Origin: Elusimicrobiota bacterium
Lineage (GTDB): Bacteria > Elusimicrobiota > Elusimicrobia > UBA1565 > UBA9628
Reading direction: 5' to 3'
Length of the DNA stretch: 11,325 bases
Assembly (NCBI GenBank): GCA_023249695.1
Contig: JAHFCD010000022.1
Coordinates: 1 to 11,325, forward strand
Shown here: one piece after another, positions 5,861-11,325 of the stretch
Layout of the letters: every line of letters starts with the position of its first letter
How positions within the stretch are numbered: position 1 is the stretch's first letter
Translations under genes and position numbers: made by a program
Notes under the pieces: generated by a model
Seen by the model: the letters and a program-made list of their open reading frames with translations, nothing else
Told to the model about the DNA's origin: nothing
Database searches by the model: none

Positions 5861-7069
5861 ATGATCCCCTACGCCGAGGCGCGCCGCCTCATCTCCGAGG
5901 CCGTGCTGGCGCATCCCGTCATCTCGCAGGAGACCGTGCTTCTCTCTCAAAGCCTCGGCCGCGTCGCGGCCGGTGAATTGTACGGGCGTGAACCGATTCC
6001 GCCATTCGCCAACTCGTCCATGGACGGCTACGCCTTGGCGCACGCGCGGGCTTTGGGCGCCTCCGGCGCCTCGCCAAAAACTTTACCGGTGCTCGGCACC
6101 ATACTTGCCGGCGACGCCCCCCGCTGCCAGGCCGAATCGGGCGTCTGGAAGATCATGACGGGCGCCCCCATCCCCGCGGGCTGCGACGCCGTCATCCCCG
6201 TGGAACAAACCCGTTCCATCGACGGCGGCCGGGCGGTCGAACTGCTCGTTTCCCCGCACGAGGGCGACTTCATCCGCGGCGCCGGCCAGGACTTCGCTCC
6301 CGGCGCGCAGGTCTGCCCGGCGGGCACGCGCCTCGGCCCCCGGCATCTGATGGCCCTCGCCGCCGTCGGCGTCGTCGAGGTCGCCGTCCGCCGCAAGCCG
6401 CGCGTCGCGCTGCTGGCGACGGGCCGCGAACTGGCGGCGCCCGGCCGGCCGCTGGGCCCGGGGCAGATCCACGACGCCTCGTCGGCGTACCTCGCCGCCG
6501 AGTGCGAGCGCCTCGGCTATCAGCTCGATTTCCACGGGATCGTCCCCGACGACGCCGCCTTGTTCGCGGCGAGCATGGACCGCGTCCTGTCGGCGGGCTG
6601 CGACGTGATCCTCACCACGGGCGCCGTCTCGATGGGCGACGCCGACTTCATCCCCAAGGCTCTCGAGGAATTGGGCGCCAAGACCATTTTCCACAAGGTG
6701 GCGATCAAGCCCGGCCGTCCCGTCCTGTTCGCCGAGTTCCCCCAAGGCCCTTTTTTCTTCGGCCTGCCCGGAAACCCGGTCTCGACGGTCGTGGGGCTTA
6801 AATTCTTCGTCGAGCCGTGCCTCCGCGACCTGCTGGGCCAGCCCGAAGAAGCCGTCCTCCGCTGCCGTTTGGACCAGCGCGTCGACAAGCCGGAAAATCT
6901 CCGCTGCTTCTACAAAGCCCGGCGCCGCGGCGTCGGTTCCGTCGAGATCCTCCCCGCCCAAGCCTCGTTCCAGATTCATTCGCTGCTCGCCGCGGACTGC
7001 TGGGCCGTTTTGCCGGAGGAAGGCGGCCATCTGAACGCCGGCGCCGAGATCGACGTCTATGAAGCGTAA
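5861..7069 (+). CDS. moeA: Molybdopterin molybdenumtransferase MoeA
   Basis: A 402-residue MoeA, the usual single-enzyme length. It inserts molybdate into adenylylated molybdopterin made by the Mog domain next door. Signatures in order: NSSMDGYALA at 51-60 (conserved Asp55), MTGAPIPAGCDAVIPVE at 99-115, LLATGREL at 184-191, TTGAVSMGDADFIP at 252-265, HKVAIKPGRP at 278-287 and the active-site loop GLPGNPVS at 301-308, then the C-terminal beta-barrel domain. The ATG is one base beyond the moaC-mog stop, and the 3' end overlaps moaD by 11 bases, so it is part of one translationally linked operon. GC content returns to the high local norm about 100 codons into the gene. A paralogue making tungsten cofactor cannot be excluded by sequence alone. 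Confidence 0.96.
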   Translation: MIPYAEARRLISEAVLAHPVISQETVLLSQSLGRVAAGELYGREPIPPFANSSMDGYALAHARALGASGASPKTLPVLGTILAGDAPRCQAESGVWKIMTGAPIPAGCDAVIPVEQTRSIDGGRAVELLVSPHEGDFIRGAGQDFAPGAQVCPAGTRLGPRHLMALAAVGVVEVAVRRKPRVALLATGRELAAPGRPLGPGQIHDASSAYLAAECERLGYQLDFHGIVPDDAALFAASMDRVLSAGCDVILTTGAVSMGDADFIPKALEELGAKTIFHKVAIKPGRPVLFAEFPQGPFFFGLPGNPVSTVVGLKFFVEPCLRDLLGQPEEAVLRCRLDQRVDKPENLRCFYKARRRGVGSVEILPAQASFQIHSLLAADCWAVLPEEGGHLNAGAEIDVYEA

Positions 7070-7301
7070 GATCGAGCTCTACGGCCGCCTGCGCGACGCC
7101 GGCCTCGGCTCCGCCGTCGAGGTCGTTCTCCCGAAGAACGCGACCGCGGGCCGGGCTCTGACCGTTTTGAAGTCCTCATTCGGCCGCAAGGCCGCGCTCT
7201 TGACCGGCTGCGTGATCGCGACCGGCGACGACGTCCTTTCCTCCTCGGACGCGCTCCCCGGCGGCCGCCTGGCCGTCCTTCCTCCGGTATGCGGCGGATG
7301 A
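7059..7301 (+). CDS. moaD: Molybdopterin synthase sulfur carrier subunit MoaD
   Basis: An 80-residue ubiquitin-fold protein ending in Gly79-Gly80, the C-terminus that is adenylylated and thiocarboxylated to carry sulfur to molybdopterin synthase. The start KRKIELYGRLRDAG and the end DALPGGRLAVLPPVCGG match the family. Its ATG lies inside the last codons of moeA (11-base overlap), and its TGA overlaps the moaE ATG. No MoeB-type activating enzyme is in the window, so activation depends on a gene elsewhere. Confidence 0.93.
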   Translation: MKRKIELYGRLRDAGLGSAVEVVLPKNATAGRALTVLKSSFGRKAALLTGCVIATGDDVLSSSDALPGGRLAVLPPVCGG

Positions 7302-7726
7302 TCCGCGTCACGAAGTCCCGGCTCGATCCCGCGGCGCTCGACCGCGCGGTGTCCTCGCCGAAGCACGGCGCGGTCGCGTCGTTCGTCGGAACCGTGCGCT
7401 CCCCGCACGCGGGCCGCGTCGTCACGGCCGTCTCCTACGATTGCTTCACGCCGTTGGCCGAGAAAGAGCTCTCCCGCATCGCCGCCGCCGCCGAGCGCCG
7501 CTGGCCCGTCCGCGTCGCCGTCGAGCACCGGATCGGCCGCTTGCGGGTCGGCGAAGCGAGCGTCGCCGTCGCCGCCGGCTCGGGCCACCGCGCCGAGGCC
7601 TTCGAGGCCTGCCGCTTCGTCATCGAGGAGATCAAGCGCCGGGTGCCCGTCTGGAAGAAGGAGCACTACGCGGGCGGCGACGGCCGCTGGCTCGCCGGCT
7701 GCGCGCTCCACCGGAGCCGCCGGTGA
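7298..7726 (+). CDS. moaE: Molybdopterin synthase catalytic subunit MoaE
   Basis: A 142-residue catalytic subunit that transfers two sulfurs from MoaD to cyclic pyranopterin monophosphate. Conserved elements: GAVASFVGTVR at 24-34, SYDCF (the usual L-x-Y-E-A-Y region, somewhat diverged), GHRAEAFEACRFVIEEIKRRVPVWKKE at 96-122 with His97, Arg98, Lys113 and Lys120 at the expected active-site positions, and GDGRW near 127-131. I prefer the ATG at 7298, overlapping the moaD stop as ATGA and giving the normal MIRVT N-terminus; an in-frame ATG at 7289 would add three residues. Its TGA overlaps the next gene's GTG. Confidence 0.94.
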   Translation: MIRVTKSRLDPAALDRAVSSPKHGAVASFVGTVRSPHAGRVVTAVSYDCFTPLAEKELSRIAAAAERRWPVRVAVEHRIGRLRVGEASVAVAAGSGHRAEAFEACRFVIEEIKRRVPVWKKEHYAGGDGRWLAGCALHRSRR

Positions 7727-8511
7727 ACAACTTCAGCAAGATCCGCCTCGGCGTTTTCCTCGGCCTGCTGCTCGCCTGCGCCCTGGCCGAGCGCCTGCTC
7801 CCGCGCCGCGTCCGCACGACCGCGACGGCCCCGCGCTGGCGCGCGAACCTCGGCCTCGCCGCCCTCGGCATGCTGGCCGTCCGCCTGCTCCTGCCGTTCG
7901 CGGCCGTCGAGACGGCGTACCGCGTCGAGGCGGCGCGCTTCGGCCTCCTCAATCAGTGGTCGATCTACTTTCCGTTGAAATTCGTCATGTCCTTCGCCCT
8001 GCTCGACCTTCTGATCTATTGCCAGCACCGCGTGTTCCACCGGGTCCCCGCGCTGTGGCGCGTGCACGCGGTGCACCACACCGACCTCGACCTCGACGCG
8101 ACCTCGGGCGTGCGCTTCCATCCGCTCGAGATCCTCCTCTCCATGCTGATCAAGATGGCCGCCGTCGCGCTGCTCGGCGCTCACTTTCTCGCCGTCGCGG
8201 CCTTCGAGGTGGTCCTCAACGCGACCTCCCTGTTCAACCACGCGAACCTGAACCTGGGCGCGCTCGATCGACTCGCGCGCTTAATCATCGTGACGCCCGA
8301 CATGCATCGCGTCCACCACAGCCCGAACCGCGTGGAGACCGACTCCAATTTCGGCTTCAACCTGCCCTGGTGGGACCGACTGTTCGGCACCTACCGCGCC
8401 CAGCCCGGCGAGCCGCACGAGACGATGACTTTGAGTCTCGACGGCGCGCGCGATCCGCGAAAGCTCGACGTGTTCTCCCTGCTCGGGCGGCCGTTCAAGA
8501 GGGCCGCGTGA
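7723..8511 (+). CDS. Fatty acid hydroxylase / sterol desaturase-family membrane di-iron protein
   Basis: A 262-residue integral membrane protein with the histidine boxes that bind the di-iron centre: H102-x3-H106 (QHRVFH), H115-x2-H118-H119 (HAVHH), FNHAN around 171-175, and H195-x2-H198-H199 (HRVHH). Hydrophobic segments lie near 8-22, 42-62, 80-100 and 135-165. The closing NFGFNLPWWDRLFGTYR is typical of the family. Members hydroxylate or desaturate lipids, sterols or carotenoids; the substrate cannot be told here. The GTG start overlaps the moaE stop (GTGA), so it is co-transcribed and probably coupled with the Moco genes although the chemistry needs iron, not molybdenum. Its own TGA overlaps the yaeQ-like GTG in the same way. 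Confidence 0.9.
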   Translation: MNNFSKIRLGVFLGLLLACALAERLLPRRVRTTATAPRWRANLGLAALGMLAVRLLLPFAAVETAYRVEAARFGLLNQWSIYFPLKFVMSFALLDLLIYCQHRVFHRVPALWRVHAVHHTDLDLDATSGVRFHPLEILLSMLIKMAAVALLGAHFLAVAAFEVVLNATSLFNHANLNLGALDRLARLIIVTPDMHRVHHSPNRVETDSNFGFNLPWWDRLFGTYRAQPGEPHETMTLSLDGARDPRKLDVFSLLGRPFKRAA

Positions 8512-9032
8512 AGATCCGATGCGAGCTCACCTTCAACGGAGAGACCCGCAAGCCCTACCTCGTCTCCGGCCCCAGCGAGCCCGACGACCACCTCGCGCAC
8601 CGCATCGCGGCCTTCATCCTGTTTTGGAACGACAACGCGATGGTGGACGCCTCGACGAAGACGCCCGCTTTGAGCAACTTCGAGTTCCTCCCCGACCTCC
8701 TGGCCGTCAACGACGCCGGCGAGGCCACGGTCTGGATCGAGTGCGGCACCGTGACGATGAACAAGCTCACCAAGGTCACGCGCCGCATGCCCCGAGCGCG
8801 CATCGTGATCATGAAAGAGAACGAGCGCGCGGCGCAAGATCTTCGCCGCGACTTGGACGACCAATTCGACCGCCCCGAGCGCGTCGAGATCCTGGCCTGG
8901 CCGGGCAACTCCTACAAGGAGTGGGCGAAGACCGTCGGCGACTCCATCGAGGCCTTCGGCGACGCCGACGGACGCTCGATCAACGGCGTGATCAACGAGC
9001 AGATGGTCGTCGTCGAGTTCAAGGCGTACTGA
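8508..9032 (+). CDS. YaeQ-family protein (PD-(D/E)xK-like fold)
   Basis: A 174-residue protein that resembles YaeQ: EPDDHLAHRIAAFILFWND at 24-42, FLPDLLAVNDAGEATVWIECG at 60-80, TKVTRRMPRARIVIM at 88-102 and a C-terminal beta strand (EQMVVVEF). YaeQ belongs structurally to the PD-(D/E)xK nuclease-like superfamily; Pro62-Asp63, Glu78 and Lys86 could be the core residues. No firm biochemical role is established for the family, and nuclease activity should not be assumed. The GTG overlaps the hydroxylase stop, making this the last gene of the seven-gene run. Two hairpins follow directly after its stop. The length is normal for the family (about 180). Confidence 0.8.
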   Translation: MKIRCELTFNGETRKPYLVSGPSEPDDHLAHRIAAFILFWNDNAMVDASTKTPALSNFEFLPDLLAVNDAGEATVWIECGTVTMNKLTKVTRRMPRARIVIMKENERAAQDLRRDLDDQFDRPERVEILAWPGNSYKEWAKTVGDSIEAFGDADGRSINGVINEQMVVVEFKAY

Positions 9033-9033
9033 G

Positions 9034-9056
9034 CCGGCGGAAATCGGCCCCGCCGG
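9034..9056 (+). terminator. Hairpin just after the yaeQ-like stop, possible operon end
   Basis: CCGGCGG (9034-9040) and CCGCCGG (9050-9056) form a perfect seven-base GC stem with a nine-base loop, starting two bases after the stop codon. No T-run follows, so it is not a classical intrinsic terminator. It may block 3' exonucleases or end transcription with help. Confidence 0.4.
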
Positions 9057-9078
9057 AACTATCCTCAAGGATAGTCCC
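9055..9078 (+). terminator. Second intergenic hairpin with TCAA loop
   Basis: ACTATCC (9058-9064) and GGATAGT (9069-9075) form a perfect stem with a TCAA loop; GG/CC extends it past one A-C mismatch. Its two outermost bases overlap the preceding hairpin, so the two are partly exclusive. The mixed-composition arms make chance less likely. It could also be a protein-binding dyad. Confidence 0.45.
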
Positions 9079-9095
9079 GCGCCGCCCGCTCACCG

Positions 9096-9106
9096 GCTAG
9101 GCCCAT
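9096..9106 (+). promoter_or_regulatory. GCTAGGCCCAT motif, copy 2
   Basis: Identical to 2703-2713, and at nearly the same distance from the start codon of a secreted-protein gene (75 against 76 bases). Unlike copy 1, it has no inverted partner here, so it would be a half-site. Confidence 0.45.
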
Positions 9107-9158
9107 TGCCGGAAACGCCGTTCCCCACTTGGACCGGGACCGCCGGGCGCGAGTCCGT

Positions 9159-9164
9159 TACACT
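9159..9164 (+). promoter_or_regulatory. -10 element placed for a leaderless transcript (gene at 9171)
   Basis: TACACT is followed by six bases and then the ATG at 9171, the same geometry as at 2779 and 3938. It is a weaker hexamer than TATAAT and has no clear -35. No Shine-Dalgarno site precedes the ATG. Confidence 0.5.
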
Positions 9165-9170
9165 GTCCGC

Positions 9171-10274
9171 ATGATCCGTCCGAAGGAGCTTTTGACCGCG
9201 GCTCTTCTGTTTGTTCTGTCCCCGCTCGCCTCGGCGGGCGTCGTCGCCGTTCCGGCCTCCCTCAAATCCCCGCTCTCCGTTCCGGCCGTCGCGATTTCGG
9301 GCCTTTCCGCGGTCGTCCCCGCGCCGGCCTCGAACGCGGTCCCGTCGCTGTCCCCGTCTCTCATCCCGCTGCCGGCCGCTCTGGTTCCGACGCGAGGGCT
9401 CGCCGCCGCCTCGCTTCCGCAGACGCCGGAGCCGCTCCAAGCCGCCCGCGCGCTGAACAATTTCTGGGACGGCCTGGGCATCCCGGCGCTCGAACTCGAG
9501 GAGCCCGCGGCCGTCGCCGTCCCGCTGGCCGGAATCGCCGACGAGCCGCTCGGCGCGGGGGAACGGCTCGCCCCGTGGCTCGAGACCGACGATGCGAAGA
9601 TCGTCGCCGCCATCGACCGCGCCGTGTCTCTCGCGCGCGACACGCGCGCCGGCCGGCGCGCGCTCGACGCCGCGGAAAAAACGCTCGCCGCCGAGGGCCG
9701 CGGCCTGCCGGTCCTCGTCCTGGATCTCGGCCGCAATTACGGCGAGTACGACTACCTCCGGAAGAACATGCGCCTTCATGCGGCGCTGTTCAAGAAGGGC
9801 CGCGAGGCCGAGCTCGCCGGCACGATCGTCCACGAGCTGACCCATGTCGCCCAGCACGGCCTCGGCATTCCCTCCAACGCGCTGGAGATGGAGATCGAGG
9901 CCCACCTGCAGGACCTGGAGATGCTCGAGGAGCTCGGCGTGAAGCCGCCGAAGGGCACCTTCGCCCGGCAGGCGCTCGACCTCCTCGCCGAGGGGCCGGA
10001 CAAGTTCATCGAGCTGATCCAGGCCGCCGTTCCCGGCTCGCTGTTCCTGGGCGGCTCGTCCCTCGAGGACCTCGAGGACCAGCTCGAGGAGGATCTCGCC
10101 GACCAGCGCCGGCGCGCCAAGCGCTCGAAGACCGCCGCCGGGCTCGTCCCGGTCATCGAGCGCGACCTCGCGCGCCTGCGCACCCCGGAGGGCGCCGCCG
10201 CCTACCGCGCGTTCTCCAAGCGCGTGCTGGCGCTCCTGCGCCGCCGCGCGAAAAATGATAAATCAAGGCCTTGA
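9171..10274 (+). CDS. Secreted putative zinc metallopeptidase (HExxH), family unassigned
   Basis: A 367-residue protein. Residues 1-22 are a signal peptide (MIRPKELL...LSPLASAG), followed by a long Ala/Pro/Val/Ser-rich stretch to about residue 90. The core holds HELTH at 221-225 in GTIVHELTHVAQHGLG, with acidic residues 14-18 positions on (EMEIEAH, Glu239/241/243) as candidate third zinc ligand. This suggests a gluzincin-like site. The C-terminal third is charged and helical (EDLEDQLEEDLADQRRRAKR). An in-frame upstream codon at 9129 is rejected because the signal peptide and -10 spacing fit ATG 9171. The TGA overlaps the TTG of the next gene. The HELTH-VAQ string recalls the DUF4157 type, but the rest does not match well. 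An inactive, binding-only role is possible. Confidence 0.7.
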   Translation: MIRPKELLTAALLFVLSPLASAGVVAVPASLKSPLSVPAVAISGLSAVVPAPASNAVPSLSPSLIPLPAALVPTRGLAAASLPQTPEPLQAARALNNFWDGLGIPALELEEPAAVAVPLAGIADEPLGAGERLAPWLETDDAKIVAAIDRAVSLARDTRAGRRALDAAEKTLAAEGRGLPVLVLDLGRNYGEYDYLRKNMRLHAALFKKGREAELAGTIVHELTHVAQHGLGIPSNALEMEIEAHLQDLEMLEELGVKPPKGTFARQALDLLAEGPDKFIELIQAAVPGSLFLGGSSLEDLEDQLEEDLADQRRRAKRSKTAAGLVPVIERDLARLRTPEGAAAYRAFSKRVLALLRRRAKNDKSRP

Positions 10275-11325
10275 CCCCGCTCCGCAAGGCCGTGAAAAAA
10301 CGCCGCACGCCCGCTGACCGGCGCGAAGGCGAAGCCCTCGTCGCGCGCGGCGCCGCGCATTTCAACGCCGGCCGCCCCCTCGAGGCCCTCGCGGATTTCG
10401 ACGCCGCGTTCCGCCTCGGCGTGGACCTCGCGACCGCGCGCTATTTTTCGGCCCACGCCCAGCTCTCCCTCGGCCGGCATCCCGAGGCGGCCGCGGCCTT
10501 CGCCGGCCTGACCCGCGCCCATCCCGGCTTCCTGCCGGCCTACCTCGACCTGGCGAGCCTCCTGCATCGGCAAGGCCGCCTGCTCGACGCGGCGAAGGCC
10601 CTGCGCGCCGCGCTCAAGCGCGAGCCCGGCCACGAGGAGGCGCGCCGGCGTCTCGCCGCGCTCAAGACCGGCGGCGGCGAGGCCGCCGGGGCCTTCGTCG
10701 AGCTCGCCCTCCCCGACGGGACGCTCCGCGTCCCGTGCCTGGGAAACCTCCCGATCGAGCTCATCGCGCTGCTGGCCGGGGTCAAGCCCGTCATCCATTG
10801 CTGGGCGGGCGAGGCCGACCTCCCGTCCTTCGACGCGCTGTGCGCCCGCCTCCGCCTCCATAAGCTCATCATCCCGCGGGCCGGCAAGCCCCGCGGCGCG
10901 GAGCGCCTCGGCGTGCTGATCGGCCGCGACGCCGCGGCTCTGAAAAAAACGGCCCGCCTATGGGACGGCGAGTACTTCAACCCCGGGCAAAGCCTCGGCT
11001 ATCCGGTCTGCTGCACGCGCTTCTACTACTCCCACGTCGTCGCCCAAAAAGGCCGCGATCTCGTCCACTCGATCCACGGCCACACGCGCGATAAGGCCGC
11101 CTTGCCCTTCCTGCTGAACAACGTTTTCTATTTTTATTCGCGCGTCCCCGCGGTCCAGTCCGGCGCGCGGCGGCAGAAGCTCTTCGCCAAGAATCCCGGC
11201 CTCGATCTGGACGCCCTCAACCTGATCCCGTGGCACCCGTGCTCCTACCGCTGCGCCCCCAGCCTCGAGAAGGCCTCCGTGATCTGGGACGAGGCGCGCA
11301 AGGTCGCCCCGGCGCTGGCGGAGGA
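10271..11325 (+). CDS. TPR protein with C-terminal Cys-rich domain (DUF483-like?), cut by window edge
   Basis: Open from TTG 10271 to the window end, 351 codons visible. The TTG overlaps the preceding stop (TTGA), like other pairs here; GTG 10292, seven codons on, is an alternative, and an in-frame TAA lies upstream of both. Residues about 20-130 are three tetratricopeptide-like helical pairs (for example ALVARGAAHFNAGRPLEALADFDAAFRLG and AYLDLASLLHRQGRLLDAAKALRAALKREPG). After a hinge, the second half has a GYPVCCTRFYYSH motif (Cys247-Cys248), LPFLLNNVFYFYSR, and IPWHPCSYRCAPSLEKA (Cys324, Cys328). Paired cysteines with a conserved His suggest a metal or cluster site and recall the uncharacterised DUF483 family, but I am not certain. 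No signal peptide is seen, so it is probably cytoplasmic although coupled to a secreted-protein gene. Confidence 0.7.
   Translation, partial: MTPLRKAVKKRRTPADRREGEALVARGAAHFNAGRPLEALADFDAAFRLGVDLATARYFSAHAQLSLGRHPEAAAAFAGLTRAHPGFLPAYLDLASLLHRQGRLLDAAKALRAALKREPGHEEARRRLAALKTGGGEAAGAFVELALPDGTLRVPCLGNLPIELIALLAGVKPVIHCWAGEADLPSFDALCARLRLHKLIIPRAGKPRGAERLGVLIGRDAAALKKTARLWDGEYFNPGQSLGYPVCCTRFYYSHVVAQKGRDLVHSIHGHTRDKAALPFLLNNVFYFYSRVPAVQSGARRQKLFAKNPGLDLDALNLIPWHPCSYRCAPSLEKASVIWDEARKVAPALAE

Noticed and set aside
5956..5972. 7-bp inverted repeat with three-base loop near the start of moeA
   Set aside because: The arms CGGCCGC and GCGGCCG are GC-only and short. Alone they are within what high-GC coding can produce, so I did not count them with the stronger hairpins.
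6051..6075. Tandem GGCGCCTC-type repeat in moeA
   Set aside because: It encodes a Gly-Ala-Ser repeat with repeated codon choice over about two units, too short to be a functional repeat.
6083..7030. Minus-strand open frame of 315 codons inside moeA
   Set aside because: It is antisense to a fully conserved MoeA and is a codon-bias artefact.
7441..7722. Upstream extension of the hydroxylase frame into moaE
   Set aside because: The extension is Arg/Pro-rich shadow sequence. The membrane protein starts sensibly at the GTG overlapping the moaE stop.
9129..9170. Upstream start for the putative metallopeptidase
   Set aside because: It would add 14 charged residues before a clear signal peptide and would place the -10-like TACACT inside the gene.

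Overview
This is a GC-rich bacterial chromosomal segment (around two thirds G+C or more by eye) with tightly packed genes, many 4-base start/stop overlaps, and GTG and TTG starts alongside ATG. No rRNA, tRNA, CRISPR array or transposase is visible. Two secreted proteins have long Ala/Pro/Val-rich segments. In my experience that style suits Elusimicrobiota or a similar GC-rich candidate lineage, but no marker gene is present and the assignment is weak.

Layout. (i) Positions 1-2681, minus strand: a three-gene unit read right to left. It encodes an NlpC/P60-type lipoprotein, tryptophan 2,3-dioxygenase, and a kynureninase-like PLP enzyme that runs off the left edge. (ii) 2682-2778: a divergent promoter region with a 28-bp near-perfect palindrome between two facing promoters. 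(iii) 2779-3921: a secreted protein of unknown function with a C-terminal glycine-zipper segment. (iv) 3938-9032: a seven-gene plus-strand run. It holds moaA, a moaC-mogA/moaB fusion, moeA, moaD and moaE, followed without a gap by a fatty acid hydroxylase/sterol desaturase-family membrane protein and a YaeQ-family protein. (v) 9033-9170: an intergenic region with two hairpins, a copy of the motif seen in (ii), and a promoter. (vi) 9171-11325: a secreted HExxH putative zinc peptidase and, overlapping it, a TPR protein with a Cys-rich C-terminal domain cut by the right edge.

How the genes work together. The Moco block covers GTP to cyclic pyranopterin monophosphate (MoaA, MoaC), then molybdopterin (MoaD/MoaE), then adenylylation and Mo insertion (Mog domain, MoeA). 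MoeB (MoaD activation) and MobA are not in the window, nor is a molybdoenzyme. The dioxygenase and the kynureninase-like enzyme would turn tryptophan towards anthranilate, but the formamidase step is absent here.

The most unusual signals are non-coding. Three transcription-unit starts carry a -10-like hexamer exactly six bases before the start codon, and a fourth has the same hexamer eight bases before. This predicts leaderless mRNAs. An 11-base motif, GCTAGGCCCAT, recurs about 75 bases upstream of both secreted-protein genes. A cluster of perfect inverted repeats with three-base loops lies inside the moaA end and the moaC-mog fusion, which is also a local low-GC stretch.
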